Positions 17,884 through 27,958 of a stretch of DNA of 64,000 bases are shown here, piece after piece (positions within the stretch are counted from its first letter, which is position 1; every line of letters starts with the position of its first letter). The translations under genes were made by a program, and so were the position numbers. The notes below the pieces were generated by a model that saw only the letters and a list, made by a program, of their open reading frames with translations, ran no database searches and was not told the origin of the DNA. This stretch comes from Clostridium pascui (GTDB lineage Bacteria; Bacillota; Clostridia; Clostridiales; Clostridiaceae): positions 496,001 to 560,000 of the forward strand of contig NZ_JAFBDB010000001.1 in NCBI RefSeq assembly GCF_016908015.1, read 5' to 3'.

Positions 17884-18711
17884 CTAGTTATTAATGCAGT
17901 TCATAGCAATGCCGACAGGTGTTACAAAAAGTGGATTTTGAGGCTTAAAAGTTTTAATCCCAACTACTTTTTCTATAACCTTCTCAATATTAAGCATGCA
18001 ACTTGTCCCTCCAACGAGATAAATGGCATCAATATCGTAATCTTTAATATGTCTATTAATAATTGTTGCGATTTTTTCTGCAACTGGCTTTAATACAGCT
18101 GATATTTCTAATTGTTTACCTGGATCCTTTTTTAAATTCTCTGCTTCTTCAAATGAAATGCCATAGGCGCCAGCAATAACTAAAGTACATTGTGTTCCAC
18201 CTGTTGGCTCATCTGCTATATAAACAACTTGGCCATTTTTAAGAACTGCAAGACCTGTAGTCCCGCCTCCGATATCTACTACAACTCCATTTTTGATTTT
18301 AAGTACTGAATTTGCAGCAGTAGGCTCATCAACTATATTAGTAACCTCAAAGCCTGCTCCCTCAGCTACATTTTTGATATACCTTGTATCATTAATAGTA
18401 GTTCCAGGCGGTATTGCTACAGCAGCACAATTTAATTCACATCCTATTTTTTCTTCAACTTCTTTTTTGAGTTCTTTTACAATATTTAAAGCTCCAATAT
18501 AGTCCACTACTATTCCATCTTTGACAACCTGAGCAAATCTATATGCTCCGGCAATAGGATTCTTATCTTCATCTAATACAGTCACCACAATGTAAGCTGT
18601 TCCTAAATCTACGCCTACGAACAATTTTTCTTTATTAGTAGGTATTATAGGATTTTTAGTAGCAAGTTCAAAATTTGTTATAATCTTATCAGCTTTTTCA
18701 AATAAACTCAT
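17884..18711 (-). CDS. eutJ: Ethanolamine utilisation chaperone-like protein EutJ
   Basis: A 275-residue actin/Hsp70-fold protein. Visible are the phosphate loops LFVGVDLGTAYIVVTVLDED (~30-49) and VVDIGGGTTGLAVLKNG (~147-163), the adenosine motif YLVGGTSCMLNIE (~225-237), and RFAQVVKDGIVVDYIGAL. EutJ proteins are thought to act as chaperones in compartment assembly, without a proven mechanism. It lies between eutP and the PduS-like gene. Confidence 0.93.
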   Translation of the reverse strand: MSLFEKADKIITNFELATKNPIIPTNKEKLFVGVDLGTAYIVVTVLDEDKNPIAGAYRFAQVVKDGIVVDYIGALNIVKELKKEVEEKIGCELNCAAVAIPPGTTINDTRYIKNVAEGAGFEVTNIVDEPTAANSVLKIKNGVVVDIGGGTTGLAVLKNGQVVYIADEPTGGTQCTLVIAGAYGISFEEAENLKKDPGKQLEISAVLKPVAEKIATIINRHIKDYDIDAIYLVGGTSCMLNIEKVIEKVVGIKTFKPQNPLFVTPVGIAMNCINN

Positions 18712-18762
18712 TATGTGTCCTCCTGCTTAATTTATGATTATGACATCATATAAACTTCTCCA

Positions 18763-19206
18763 TTAAGATACTCTATTTTTAGAACTAATAAATAACTTTA
18801 GCTCATCAATTCCTTCCCCTGACAGAGCTGATACTTGAAAAATTGGCCCTTTTAAACCTAATTCCATTAATAACTCATTAGCTCTTTGAGGATTAGATTG
18901 CGGATGATCTATCTTGGTAATAACACCAATACTCATACAGTTAAATGCACGAGCAAAGCCTGGTGGGAAAATTGATTTACTTATTGTTGAGTCTTGAGTA
19001 AACATTATACATTTTGCTTCTAATGAAGTACTCATTAACGCCCTGTACATTCTAGGATTTTCTATATATTCACCTGGAGTATCTATAGTAAAAGACTTGT
19101 ATTCTATGGTTTGTGTTTTGGATACTTGTCCTGTTTCACCGTGTATTGCCATTAATAGGGATGTTTTACCTGAATCAACTGCACCTATTACCATAATCTT
19201 TTTCAT
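18763..19206 (-). CDS. eutP: EutP small GTPase-like protein
   Basis: A 147-residue P-loop protein of the EutP/PduV family: Walker A GAVDSGKTSL at 8-17, SFTIDTPGEYIENPRMYRAL (G3-like) and VITKIDHPQ (G4-like). EutP has been reported as an acetate kinase in Salmonella; PduV-type members bind the shell. Its start overlaps the eutS stop region by only a base or two, indicating translational coupling. Confidence 0.94.
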   Translation of the reverse strand: MKKIMVIGAVDSGKTSLLMAIHGETGQVSKTQTIEYKSFTIDTPGEYIENPRMYRALMSTSLEAKCIMFTQDSTISKSIFPPGFARAFNCMSIGVITKIDHPQSNPQRANELLMELGLKGPIFQVSALSGEGIDELKLFISSKNRVS

Positions 19207-19207
19207 C

Positions 19208-19549
19208 TTATGACCTAGTTATTTCACAAGAAGTAAATTTCAAGGTATTGCTTAGCACTTCTCTTATTTCTTTTAATCCAGTCTCTACACTAGCCACATC
19301 TCCATAAATAACAAGAGCTCCTGTAAATCTATCAAGAAAACCAATTCCAACAGCTGCAGCCTTTGTTGATATGTCAGCAGCAATGATTGCTGCTTCTCCA
19401 GGTGTAGATGTAACAATTCCTAAAGCTCCTCTATTATCAATACCCAATTTTTCATAGAGTTCATCAACAGGCTGCGCAATAATGTGTAGTAGTGTTATTT
19501 GCTTTCCTGGCACATACTCCTGTATCGTTCTTTGCTTCTCCTCATTCAA
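19208..19549 (-). CDS. eutS: BMC shell protein EutS
   Basis: A 113-residue circularly permuted BMC hexamer protein beginning [30 protein letters not shown], with [27 protein letters not shown] and [16 protein letters not shown]. EutS bends the facets of the shell. It is the first gene of the locus, preceded by GGGGGTGG, an antiterminator leader and a sigma-A promoter. Confidence 0.96.
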   Translation of the reverse strand: MNEEKQRTIQEYVPGKQITLLHIIAQPVDELYEKLGIDNRGALGIVTSTPGEAAIIAADISTKAAAVGIGFLDRFTGALVIYGDVASVETGLKEIREVLSNTLKFTSCEITRS

Positions 19550-19600
19550 ATGCCCACCCCCATATACAAATGTCTTTAATTATTTTTGGTTGCAATAATT

Positions 19601-19680
19601 AAAAAAACAAAAAAGAGCCCTCACGTCATCATAATGACGTAAAAGCTCCATCGCTCCCTTATTAATGCACCATTGCATTA
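19601..19680 (-). promoter_or_regulatory. EutV (ANTAR) dual-hairpin antitermination leader of eutS
   Basis: P1 is TAATGC-AATGGT-GCATTA (19663-19680), with A1 and G4 in the hexaloop. P2 is GGAGC-GATGGA-GCTTT (19641-19659), with G at loop position 1. The 3' side of P2 is the 5' arm of a strong terminator (GAGCTTTT...GAGGGCTC around an inner ACGTCAT/ATGACGT stem, 19615-19648) followed by a long U-rich tail (19601-19614). Confidence 0.92.
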
Positions 19681-19702
19681 GATAATTATATGAATTATCA
19701 TA

Positions 19703-19731
19703 ATTTTATCAAATTAATCAGTACATGTCAA
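19703..19731 (-). promoter_or_regulatory. Sigma-A promoter of the eutS operon
   Basis: TTGACA, 17-nt spacer, TAAAAT on the minus strand, placing the transcription start about 15-20 nt before the P1 hairpin of the leader. Confidence 0.85.
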
Positions 19732-19828
19732 TAATATTATAATTATCCAAATTGTAACTGATAATAAATAATTTTATGTTTTATTATTGATTTATTATTG
19801 ATTCATGTGATTACTATACTTTGTAAAA

Positions 19829-20311
19829 TTATTTCACTTTATCTAATGGTATATGACAGTACCCATTTGGATTTTTTTCTAAATACTTTTGATGATATTC
19901 TTCAGCATCATGAAAAATTTTAAGTGGCTCTATTTCTGTGATTATTGGCTCATTATACTTTTCTTGCTGCTCATTTTTTGTTTTTATTATTAATTCTAAA
20001 TCTTTAGGATCTGTATAATATATACCTGTTCTATATTGATTACCAATATCATTTCCTTGTCTATCTAATATAGTAGGATCTATTATGTTCCAAAATTTAT
20101 TTAATAATTTTTCAAGAGTTATTTTGCTTTCATCATATTTGATGTAGCAAGCCTCTGCATGGCCTGTAGCTCCAGTACATACATCTTCATAGCATGGATC
20201 CGGTTTCATACCATTTGCATATCCAACTCTAGTTTCTATAACTCCATTGTGTTTAGACATATATGCCTCTATGCCCCAAAAACATCCTCCTGCAAAAATA
20301 ATTTCCTTCAT
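19829..20311 (-). CDS. msrA: Peptide methionine sulfoxide reductase MsrA
   Basis: A 160-residue MsrA with the catalytic [13 protein letters not shown] motif at 6-18 and [32 protein letters not shown]. It reduces methionine-S-sulfoxide using thioredoxin. Catalytic residue is an ordinary cysteine (TGC), not selenocysteine as in some clostridia. It is 33 nt after the thioredoxin-domain gene and likely co-transcribed with it. Confidence 0.96.
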   Translation of the reverse strand: MKEIIFAGGCFWGIEAYMSKHNGVIETRVGYANGMKPDPCYEDVCTGATGHAEACYIKYDESKITLEKLLNKFWNIIDPTILDRQGNDIGNQYRTGIYYTDPKDLELIIKTKNEQQEKYNEPIITEIEPLKIFHDAEEYHQKYLEKNPNGYCHIPLDKVK

Positions 20312-20344
20312 ACCACGTCACTCCTTTATTTTATCTGGTAAAAT

Positions 20345-22372
20345 TTATTCAAGGTTCTTTTTAAAAGATTGTAAATCTATCACAGGTTCTTTGCAAGTAT
20401 AATTTTCGCATATATAAGCTGTAACATTGTTGTTTAATGCCTCTTTATCTTTTAAGGATGGAATGATATCTTCTATTCTATATTCTTCGTCTTTAACAAC
20501 TACTTGAGTATAAGGAAGATATACGCTGTTTATTTCCTTTAACATTTGTAACATTAAAATATCATCCTTTTTACCAACCAAGATTAAATTTTTATAGGAG
20601 TTACTTACATATTGCCATGCATCTATGAGATGACTATAAAAAGAAGAATTTTTATTTATTGTTTCTCCAAAGGTACTAAATTGTCTTCTTGTATCTTCTG
20701 TCATATCATAATCTTCTAAGATGTTTGCAATCTTAGCCATATTAAATATAGCTATAGAGTTTCCAGAAGGCAGTGCGCCATCATATATTTCCTTAGGCCT
20801 TAATATAAGTTCTTCCGCATCTTCTCCATATAAATAAAATCCTCCATGCTCTTTATCTAAAAATAAGCTCATCATATCCTTATTTAATTTTACAGCTTCT
20901 TTTAAGTATTCTGCTTGGAAGGTACTCTCGTATAATTCAATAAGCCCCCAAACATAATAAGCATAATCATCTAAAAGACCTAAATTTGCTGCTTCACATT
21001 CTCTAAATCTTCCCAAAAGTCTTCCATTTTTATTAAATAAGTTATTCTTTATAAATTTAGCACATTTTTTAGCAGCATCTATATAATCATTATTTTCAAA
21101 TATTCTACCGGCATAGGCTAAAGATGCTATCATAAGACCATTCCAGGAAGTTAATATCTTATCATCTTTATAAGGGTGTATTCTTTTTTCTCTTTCTTCA
21201 AATAATATTTCTCTATTTTTTTCTATTTCATCATCTATATCTTCTAAATTCTTAGATATCAAATTTAATATATTTTTTCCTTCAAAATTTCCCTTTGATG
21301 TAACATCAAATAATGTACAAAATTTTTCTCCTGCCTCCTTACCAAGTAAACTTATTATTTCTTCAGGAGACCAAACATAAAATTTACCCTCTACACCTTC
21401 AGAATCTGCATCTTCCGCAGAATAAAATCCTCCTAAACTGTCTGTCATATCCCTGAAAATATATGTATATATCTTTTCTGCTATGTTCTTATATAATTCA
21501 TTTCTTGTAGCTCTATAAGCTTCTACATACACATAAGATAACATTGCATTGTCATATAACATCTTTTCAAAATGAGGAACTAGCCAATACTTATCTGTAG
21601 AGTATCTTGAAAAGCCAAAACCAATATGATCAAATATTCCACCCTTATACATAGATACTAATGTGTGCTCCACCATTTCAAGAGCTTCTTTCTTTTTAGT
21701 AGTATAATAATATCTTAATAAAAATAGTAAATTGTGAGGTGTTGGAAACTTAGGCTCTCTACCAAATCCTCCATAGTCCTCTTGATATCTCATCTTAAAT
21801 TTTAAAAAGGTTTTTTCTGCTATATGAGAATTCATAGCTCCACTTTCGTGAGATAATATATATTTTTTTACATCTCGTTCCAACCTTTCTGTCATAGAAG
21901 ATATATTTTCTCTTTCTGCCTGCCATGTTGATACAACAGAACTCAAAACTTCTAAAATCCCTGGCATATTTCCACTTCCTTGCTTGGGGAAATAAGTTCC
22001 TGCAAAAAATGGTTTTTTATCAGGAGTCATTATTATGGTCATCGGCCATCCGCCTCTTCCGGTATATGCTTGGCAAAAGCTCATATATATACTATCTATA
22101 TCCGGTCTCTCTTCCCTATCTACTTTAATAGATATGAAGTTAGAATTTAAAAATTCTGCTACCTCTTCATCTTCAAAACTTTCTCGCTCCATAACATGAC
22201 ACCAATGGCAAGTTGAATAGCCTATACTTAAAAATATAGGTTTATCTTCTTTAGTAGACTTTTCAAAAGCTTCATCTCCCCAGGGAAACCAATCCACTGG
22301 ATTATGAGCGTGTTGAAGCAAGTATGGGGATTTTTCATTTATTAATTTATTTGATTTAATTTTTACTATCAT
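20345..22372 (-). CDS. Thioredoxin-domain YyaL/DUF255 protein
   Basis: A 675-residue protein of the YyaL / spermatogenesis-associated 20 family. The N-terminus ([25 protein letters not shown]) and the thioredoxin-like domain with [20 protein letters not shown] are diagnostic. The rest is an (alpha/alpha)6 barrel like N-acylglucosamine epimerases ([41 protein letters not shown]). Cellular role unknown, though the CxxC motif and the adjacent msrA suggest thiol redox work. Full length. Confidence 0.9.
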   Translation of the reverse strand: MIVKIKSNKLINEKSPYLLQHAHNPVDWFPWGDEAFEKSTKEDKPIFLSIGYSTCHWCHVMERESFEDEEVAEFLNSNFISIKVDREERPDIDSIYMSFCQAYTGRGGWPMTIIMTPDKKPFFAGTYFPKQGSGNMPGILEVLSSVVSTWQAERENISSMTERLERDVKKYILSHESGAMNSHIAEKTFLKFKMRYQEDYGGFGREPKFPTPHNLLFLLRYYYTTKKKEALEMVEHTLVSMYKGGIFDHIGFGFSRYSTDKYWLVPHFEKMLYDNAMLSYVYVEAYRATRNELYKNIAEKIYTYIFRDMTDSLGGFYSAEDADSEGVEGKFYVWSPEEIISLLGKEAGEKFCTLFDVTSKGNFEGKNILNLISKNLEDIDDEIEKNREILFEEREKRIHPYKDDKILTSWNGLMIASLAYAGRIFENNDYIDAAKKCAKFIKNNLFNKNGRLLGRFRECEAANLGLLDDYAYYVWGLIELYESTFQAEYLKEAVKLNKDMMSLFLDKEHGGFYLYGEDAEELILRPKEIYDGALPSGNSIAIFNMAKIANILEDYDMTEDTRRQFSTFGETINKNSSFYSHLIDAWQYVSNSYKNLILVGKKDDILMLQMLKEINSVYLPYTQVVVKDEEYRIEDIIPSLKDKEALNNNVTAYICENYTCKEPVIDLQSFKKNLE

Positions 22373-22612
22373 AGTAATACCCTCTTATTATTTTTAATTC
22401 TTTTATATGATTATCTTTTATTGAATAAAATATACGAATTGTGATTTGTTGGTTGTGTAGTTTTAGTTTACTTTAAATTTTATTTACATAATATTTATTA
22501 TGTAGTTAATACTTATTAAATATTATAATTATAGCATCAAAGCTTGCTATCTTTAGATTCTGAACTTAACTTTCAGTGCATATTTACAGCATAATAACCT
22601 GCCGCTACTGTA

Positions 22613-22645
22613 ATAAAAAAGCCTATACCTTTGCAGGTACAGACT
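22613..22645 (-). terminator. Intrinsic terminator of brnQ
   Basis: On the minus strand AGTCTGTACC-TGCAAA-GGTATAGGCT forms a 10-bp stem followed by six U, directly downstream of the brnQ stop. Confidence 0.85.
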
Positions 22646-22656
22646 CTAGTTGTGTA

Positions 22657-24045
22657 CTACTTAGCTGGCTTATTATGAAAAACCTTATATACAAATACTA
22701 TGTTCTTGGCACGAATACTCCAAGCAATTAATCCTATTAAAAAGCCACAAAGTGCTGGTAATATCCATCCAAATCCATAATCAAATCCTGGTAAATATAA
22801 ATGCGCAAAATTAACAATCTGTGAAACTACAATATTTTCTTGTAGGGACTGTGGTAATGATTTGCACAAATCAAAAAATGCTGCGATAATTGTTAATCCA
22901 GTTGTCCATTTATAAACATCACTTTGTTTATTAATAAATGGAGTTAATAAAGATAATAAGATTAACGTAATTGTTAATGGATAAAGAAACATAAGTACTG
23001 GTACAGATAGCTGAATGATATTACTTAATCCAAAGTTAGCAATGATAAAAGAAAAAGCTGTAAATAAAATAGCATAATTTTTATAAGAAATTGATTTTGG
23101 AAACATTTCACTGAACATCTCAGAACAGGAAGTTATTAAACCAATAGCTGTTTTTATACATGCAACTCCTACAATAGCAGATAGCAATATCGTGCCAATG
23201 AATCCAAAATAATAATTACTTACCATGGACAAAATTGTGCCTCCATTATTAGCACGATTCACACTACCTAAACTTGTAGCCCCCATATACGCTAATGAAC
23301 CATAAATAATAGTCATACCAATAACACTAACTAAACCTGATTTACATGTTTCAATAGCAATTGAATTAGAATTTTTAACACCTAACCTTTGCATATTAGA
23401 AATAATAATGATTGCAAAAGCTACAGAAGCTAAGGCATCCATAGTATTATACCCGTCCAATAGACCAGTAAACAAAGGCTTATCAGCGTAATTCCCCAGA
23501 GCAGCATATGTACTTACTTGTCCCATTGGATTTATAAATGTTGCAATTAATAAAATTGATAAAAGTGCTAAAAAAATAGGTGTAAGATATTTACCTACCC
23601 AATCCAAGATTTGTCCTGGTCGCAGTGAAAAATAAATGGTAATAGCAAAAAATATAAATGAGAAAATAATTAATCCTAACTTCAAATATTCATCAAAAAT
23701 AAAAGGATGAATTCCTACCTCAAATGCAACTGTGGCTGTACGCGGAATTGCAAATAGCGGACCAATTGTTAAATATAACATACAGGTAAATATGCTTGCA
23801 TAACGTGAACTAACGGGTTTAGCCATATCAAATAAACTTTCACTTTTTGAAATGGCTGATGCAACAATCCCAACCATAGGCAGCCCTACCCCTGTAATTA
23901 AAAATCCGATAGTAGCTGTAAAAGTATGATTTCCAGCTTCTTGTCCCATTTGAACTGGAAAAATTAAATTACCTGCGCCAAAAAATAATCCAAATAGCAA
24001 TGAACCTATCAACAAATTTTGCTGAAAACTTAGTTTTTCTTTCAT
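22657..24045 (-). CDS. brnQ: Branched-chain amino acid transporter BrnQ (LIVCS family)
   Basis: A 462-residue protein with twelve hydrophobic segments and the BrnQ hallmark FGLFFGAGNLIFPVQMGQEAG near the N-terminus, plus DGYNTMDALASVAFAIIII. It is a cation-coupled importer of Leu, Ile and Val. It is divergent from a LysR regulator with a palindrome between them, so that regulator probably controls it. Confidence 0.94.
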   Translation of the reverse strand: MKEKLSFQQNLLIGSLLFGLFFGAGNLIFPVQMGQEAGNHTFTATIGFLITGVGLPMVGIVASAISKSESLFDMAKPVSSRYASIFTCMLYLTIGPLFAIPRTATVAFEVGIHPFIFDEYLKLGLIIFSFIFFAITIYFSLRPGQILDWVGKYLTPIFLALLSILLIATFINPMGQVSTYAALGNYADKPLFTGLLDGYNTMDALASVAFAIIIISNMQRLGVKNSNSIAIETCKSGLVSVIGMTIIYGSLAYMGATSLGSVNRANNGGTILSMVSNYYFGFIGTILLSAIVGVACIKTAIGLITSCSEMFSEMFPKSISYKNYAILFTAFSFIIANFGLSNIIQLSVPVLMFLYPLTITLILLSLLTPFINKQSDVYKWTTGLTIIAAFFDLCKSLPQSLQENIVVSQIVNFAHLYLPGFDYGFGWILPALCGFLIGLIAWSIRAKNIVFVYKVFHNKPAK

Positions 24046-24174
24046 GATAGTCCTCCTCTAATGTTCTAATATTGTGGGAAGCTTAACCAATATTTCCACC
24101 ACAATGCTTTAGTCTTCGTATTTTGATAATGCCTTGATTCATTTCACTTATTATAATATACTTATATACATTAG

Positions 24175-24210
24175 TAAAATTCATTTTTTTCATGTTATAA
24201 ATGAATTTTA
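24175..24210. promoter_or_regulatory. Inverted repeat between brnQ and the LysR gene
   Basis: Perfect 12-bp arms TAAAATTCATTT / AAATGAATTTTA separated by 12 nt lie just before the ribosome site of the LysR gene. T-rich dyads of this type are typical autoregulatory LysR sites. Likely the operator for both divergent genes. Confidence 0.6.
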
Positions 24211-24231
24211 TTCAACTAAAGGAGAAAATAT

Positions 24232-25110
24232 ATGCAACTTGTTTCGTATAAAATTATCATAACTGTTTATGAACAAAAAAGTTTTCAAAAGGCATCGGAA
24301 CTTCTACATATGACACCATCTGCAGTTAGTCATGCAGTTTCTAAACTGGAAGAAGAATTAGGATTTTCTTTATTCATTAGAAGCAAAAATGGTATTACTC
24401 TAACTTCTTATGGAGAAAATTTACTACCTGCTTTTCGAAATGTAGTAAATAGCGATGAATCTTTAAAACAAGCTATTTTGGAAATCAATGGATTAGAAAA
24501 AGGCACTGTAAGGATTGGCTGCTTTAATAGCGTTTGCACCAACTGGATTCCAGCATTAACTCGTGATTTTAATGCTATATACCCAGGTATTTCTATAGAA
24601 ATCTTTCAAGGCACCTATGTTGATATCATTGAATGGATTAAATCAGGAGTAGTTGATCTTGGTTTTTTGTCTGTTTCAAGTGCAGGAAAACTTCCAATTT
24701 ATCCTTTATATAATGACCAACTTGTTTGCATTGTTCCAAAAGGTTATCCAGTTTCTCAACCAGATTACATTACCTTAGATGAAATAAAAGATGAATCCTT
24801 CGTAATTCAGCATATAACCTGTGATGCTGACATTCAGAACTACTTCGCGGCCCATAATTTAAAAATAAAATCCCCTTATCATGTTGTAGATGATTTATCA
24901 ACCGTAGCTTTGGTAAGTCATGGATTTGGAATTTGCTTATTACCTAAGTTGATCATGCAAGATATTTCATATCCTGTAGACACCTATCCTATCAAACCTG
25001 ATGCCAGCAGGATTATTGGTATATCTGCACTAAACACAGAATGTATGTCCCCTGCCGTAAAAAAAATGTATGATTTCATCATAAATTACAATTATCTAGA
25101 ATGTAATTAA
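24232..25110 (+). CDS. LysR-family transcriptional regulator
   Basis: A 292-residue LTTR. The N-terminal winged HTH is QLVSYKIIITVYEQKSFQKASELLHMTPSAVSHAVSKLEEELGFSLFIRSKNGITLT (~2-57), followed by a periplasmic-binding-like effector domain (GTVRIGCFNSVCTNWIPALTRDF onward). AAAGGAG precedes the ATG. Divergent from brnQ, which it may regulate in response to branched-chain amino acids or a related effector (inference). Confidence 0.93.
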   Translation: MQLVSYKIIITVYEQKSFQKASELLHMTPSAVSHAVSKLEEELGFSLFIRSKNGITLTSYGENLLPAFRNVVNSDESLKQAILEINGLEKGTVRIGCFNSVCTNWIPALTRDFNAIYPGISIEIFQGTYVDIIEWIKSGVVDLGFLSVSSAGKLPIYPLYNDQLVCIVPKGYPVSQPDYITLDEIKDESFVIQHITCDADIQNYFAAHNLKIKSPYHVVDDLSTVALVSHGFGICLLPKLIMQDISYPVDTYPIKPDASRIIGISALNTECMSPAVKKMYDFIINYNYLECN

Positions 25111-25211
25111 ACTGGTTTCAATAACTGTAATATCACCAATTTTAACTACCTATTCTAATCTAATTCAGTTCTAAACAATAGATAATAAATATTATTTAGA
25201 GTTAAAAAATT

Positions 25212-25253
25212 AATAAGACCGTATGGTTAGCATTACGGTCTTATTGATTTTTT
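25212..25253 (+). terminator. Intrinsic terminator of the LysR gene
   Basis: AATAAGACCGTA / TACGGTCTTATT (12-bp stem) with a ~10-nt loop followed by GATTTTTT. Confidence 0.85.
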
Positions 25254-25359
25254 AAATTACTTAAACCTTTAATTTGAGTTTTAAACCATGATATAACAAA
25301 TTCTTTTTCTTTATTTATTGGAGCAATTTCACTTCTTAATTCATCATTACACTGATGAA
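25254..25359 (-). other. Startless open frame downstream of recA
   Basis: About 35 codons on the minus strand read through without a stop (…NDELRSEIAPINKEKEFVIS…WFKTQIKGLSNLKNQ) and end at 25254. The frame is closed just upstream by a stop within the recA end and has no ATG, GTG or TTG. The amino-acid make-up looks coding, so it may be the tail of a decayed gene. A small dyad AATTCATCA/TGATGAATT (25338-25361) overlaps the recA stop. Confidence 0.3.
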
Positions 25360-26400
25360 TTATTCTTCATTTTTCGTTAGCTCTTCCTTTATCACTGTTT
25401 TTGTTACTGGCAGATTATGTTTTTCTCTTATTAGATTTTCTATTTCAAGAGCTAAATCAGGATTTTCTTTCAAATATAGCTTGGAATTTTCTCTTCCCTG
25501 GCCCATTCTTATATCTTTATATGAAAACCATGCTCCGCTTTTTTGAACTAATTCTTCATTAACTGCTATATCTATCAAGTTACCTTCTTTCGAAATACCC
25601 TCATTGTACATTATGTCAAACTCAGCTCGTTTAAATGGAGGAGCAATTTTATTTTTTGTTACTTTTACCCTGGTTCTACTTCCAAGAACATCTTCACCTG
25701 CTTTTATAATATCAATTTTTCTTATATCTAATCGTACTGATGAATAAAACTTAAGTGCACGGCCACCTGTTGTAGTTTCAGGATTACCAAACATAATACC
25801 TATTTTTTCCCTTAATTGATTTATAAATATTACGGTGCATTTAGATTTATTAATTGCTGCAGTAAGCTTCCTTAATGCCTGAGACATCAATCTTGCTTGT
25901 AATCCAATATGAGAGTCACCCATCTCCCCTTCTATTTCAGCTTTTGGAACAAGTGCTGCTACAGAATCAACAACAATTACATCTATGGCATTTGACCTTA
26001 CAAGTGCCTCTACTATTTCTAACGCTTGTTCTCCAGTATCCGGTTGACTAACTATCAAGTCTTCAACATTAACTCCCAATCTCTTTGCATAAGATGGGTC
26101 CAGAGCATGTTCTGCATCAACAAAAGCTGCTGCACCGCCTTTTTTTTGTGCTTCTGAAACTATGTGTAGCGAAACAGTTGTCTTGCCTGAAGATTCAGGC
26201 CCATATATTTCTATTATTCTGCCCCTAGGGACTCCGCCAGCCCCAAGCGCTATGTCTAGCTCCAAGCATCCTGTTGATATAACTTCTATATCCATTGCTG
26301 TACTTTCACCAAGTTTCATAACAGAACCTTTTCCGAATTGTTTCTCTATCTGATTCATAACTGTTTCTATTGCTGCTATTTTATCATTGTTTATATTCAT
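25360..26400 (-). CDS. recA: Recombinase RecA
   Basis: A 346-residue RecA with Walker [10 protein letters not shown] (~66-74), [39 protein letters not shown], loop L2 region [28 protein letters not shown] and the C-terminal acidic tail. It forms filaments on single-stranded DNA for recombination and LexA cleavage. AAAGGGGATGG precedes the ATG. I see no clear LexA box in the short gap to the carD-like gene, so the SOS promoter may lie upstream of that gene. Confidence 0.98.
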   Translation of the reverse strand: MNINNDKIAAIETVMNQIEKQFGKGSVMKLGESTAMDIEVISTGCLELDIALGAGGVPRGRIIEIYGPESSGKTTVSLHIVSEAQKKGGAAAFVDAEHALDPSYAKRLGVNVEDLIVSQPDTGEQALEIVEALVRSNAIDVIVVDSVAALVPKAEIEGEMGDSHIGLQARLMSQALRKLTAAINKSKCTVIFINQLREKIGIMFGNPETTTGGRALKFYSSVRLDIRKIDIIKAGEDVLGSRTRVKVTKNKIAPPFKRAEFDIMYNEGISKEGNLIDIAVNEELVQKSGAWFSYKDIRMGQGRENSKLYLKENPDLALEIENLIREKHNLPVTKTVIKEELTKNEE

Positions 26401-26464
26401 TTATTAACACCATCCCCTTTGCAAAGCTTTTGCCAATCATAGCTATACCTTGCTTAATAAATAT

Positions 26465-26968
26465 TTAATACTCATTTTCAATTATAAACTTAGTAATCTT
26501 TTTAGATATTACTTCAGAAGTAGTATTTAATGCTAATGCTAACTCTTCAAACAATATACTTTGAATAAAAGTTAAAAGCTTATCATCTCTTTTTTGAAAT
26601 TTTCTTCTGTATTTTTTAGTTTCATTCTTTTTTCTCATCAAAGTATTGGCTATATTAGCAATTTCCCTGCGATTTCCCTTCCTTATAACATCATAATACA
26701 TTTGAGTTCTTTGATTATCTAGTTCTATCCAACTTACACCTGGTAGCTTAAATGATTGTAGAATTTCTTCTGCTTCATTTCTGTTTAAAAGTCCTTGCAT
26801 TATTACTTTGTCATTATCTACCGGTATACTTATTTTTAACTTGTAATTTTCCATTGGATGTAAGACATAATAATCTTTTGTAACGCCAAAGTATGTATTT
26901 TTGCATATATCATCTATACGACAAACTCCATGTGCTGAATAGATAATCAAATCTCCAATATTAAACAT
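26465..26968 (-). CDS. CarD-like transcriptional regulator
   Basis: A 167-residue CarD/CdnL-family protein. The N-terminus MFNIGDLIIYSAHGVCRIDDICKN with YYVLHPMENYKLKISIPVDN is the RNA-polymerase-interacting domain. The C-terminal ~100 residues are helical and basic (RKKNETKKYRRKFQKRDDKLL), the DNA-contacting part. Such proteins stabilise open promoter complexes, often at stress or rRNA promoters. 64 nt upstream of recA in the same orientation. Confidence 0.9.
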   Translation of the reverse strand: MFNIGDLIIYSAHGVCRIDDICKNTYFGVTKDYYVLHPMENYKLKISIPVDNDKVIMQGLLNRNEAEEILQSFKLPGVSWIELDNQRTQMYYDVIRKGNRREIANIANTLMRKKNETKKYRRKFQKRDDKLLTFIQSILFEELALALNTTSEVISKKITKFIIENEY

Positions 26969-27048
26969 TTCAATCTATATGCTCCTTTGCTCAAAATTGT
27001 AAATTTTTATTATAATTACATTACTTTATTGAATATGATTTCATTACC

Positions 27049-27079
27049 GACATGATTTAAATACCTTTTTAATCATGTC
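27049..27079. promoter_or_regulatory. Inverted repeat upstream of the carD-like gene
   Basis: Perfect 9-bp arms GACATGATT / AATCATGTC separated by 13 nt lie ~80 nt before the carD-like start. It could be an operator or part of a leader. No function is assigned. Confidence 0.35.
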
Positions 27080-27243
27080 TTTTAGGTATTAATTATTTAC
27101 TACTGTTTTATAATAGACTGAGGACTATTCAAAATAATCTTTTGCATTTCTACCTCTTTTAAGTAACTTCAAATATAGATCAATAATCGCTTTTGGTAAA
27201 CGTTTACATAAATTCTTTCAAATTGATTTAATAAAGCTTTTTG

Positions 27244-27560
27244 TTATATGTTAATTTTTATTTTATACTTGGAAGATTTTAACCTCTTATATTCACTATA
27301 TGATTGAAGAGACTTTTCTCCGTTCCACGGCATGGAACCGCCATAATATTTTTCGGCGATATGTTTTTGTGTTGAGCTGTCAAGGTTAGATAAACGCTGA
27401 TTGCCCATTGGATTGAATCAAGATCTTCTTTGAGCGTTCGTTTAAATGAACACTTTTCGCCTTGACAATCAGAAACCGTTATTCGAGTACATTTCCCATT
27501 TTCAGATAACCCACTGCAATCTTGAAATTTACTCAAATCTAACAATCTATGTCTCGACAT
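27244..27560 (-). pseudogene. Frameshifted small Cys-rich protein gene
   Basis: The start-proximal frame gives MSRHRLLDLSKFQDCSGLSE...CQGEKCSFKRTLKEDLDSIQ, a short protein with four or more cysteines (DCSGL, GKC, DCQGEKC). After ~52 codons the annotated frame loses sense (WAISVYLTLTAQ...). The -1 frame instead continues plausibly with QRLSNLDSSTQKHIAEKYYG and GSMPWNGEKSLQSYSEYKRL to a stop at 27244. One missing base at about 27400-27402 (AT where a TAT codon would restore the frame) explains both. The intact product would be ~105 residues. It is a mutation, a sequencing error or, less likely, programmed shifting. Family function unknown. Confidence 0.75.
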
Positions 27561-27958
27561 ATTCCTTACCCTCTCTCTAATAGAGCTAAAACATCAAGAG
27601 TACTTTTAGTATTTTAACACATAAAAATTGGTTGATGTAAGCAAAACTTTTAGCACATAATATATTTTGTTCATTACTAAACATATTAACTCATCTCGGC
27701 TCTATTGTGGGTATATTTTCCAGGAAATATTTTATAGTGATCACTTATTCCTCACCTGTAAATTCTTTTTCATCATCTCACATTTTTCTAAGCTACGTTG
27801 TTTTTAGTCCATTTTTTATTTTAGTGTATTAATGTATTTTGGGTTTTAAAGTAGGGCTAGTAGTTCCTTATAAATTTCATACTTGTAAAAGATCTAGAAA
27901 ATATGATATTATCAAAAAAAATATAATTATTATAATTTGCGTAGATTCGAGGTAATAA
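27561..27958. other. Intergenic region, no gene seen
   Basis: About 400 nt with no credible open frame. A possible plus-strand promoter (TTGTAA, ~17 nt, TATTAT at about 27888-27913) would serve the methyltransferase-like gene, and GAGGTAATAA is its ribosome site. Confidence 0.45.

Noticed and set aside
19550-19828. Cobalamin riboswitch upstream of the eut operon
   Set aside because: Expected from some Firmicute eut loci, but no B12-box-like sequence is present; the 5' region holds only a promoter and the EutV leader.
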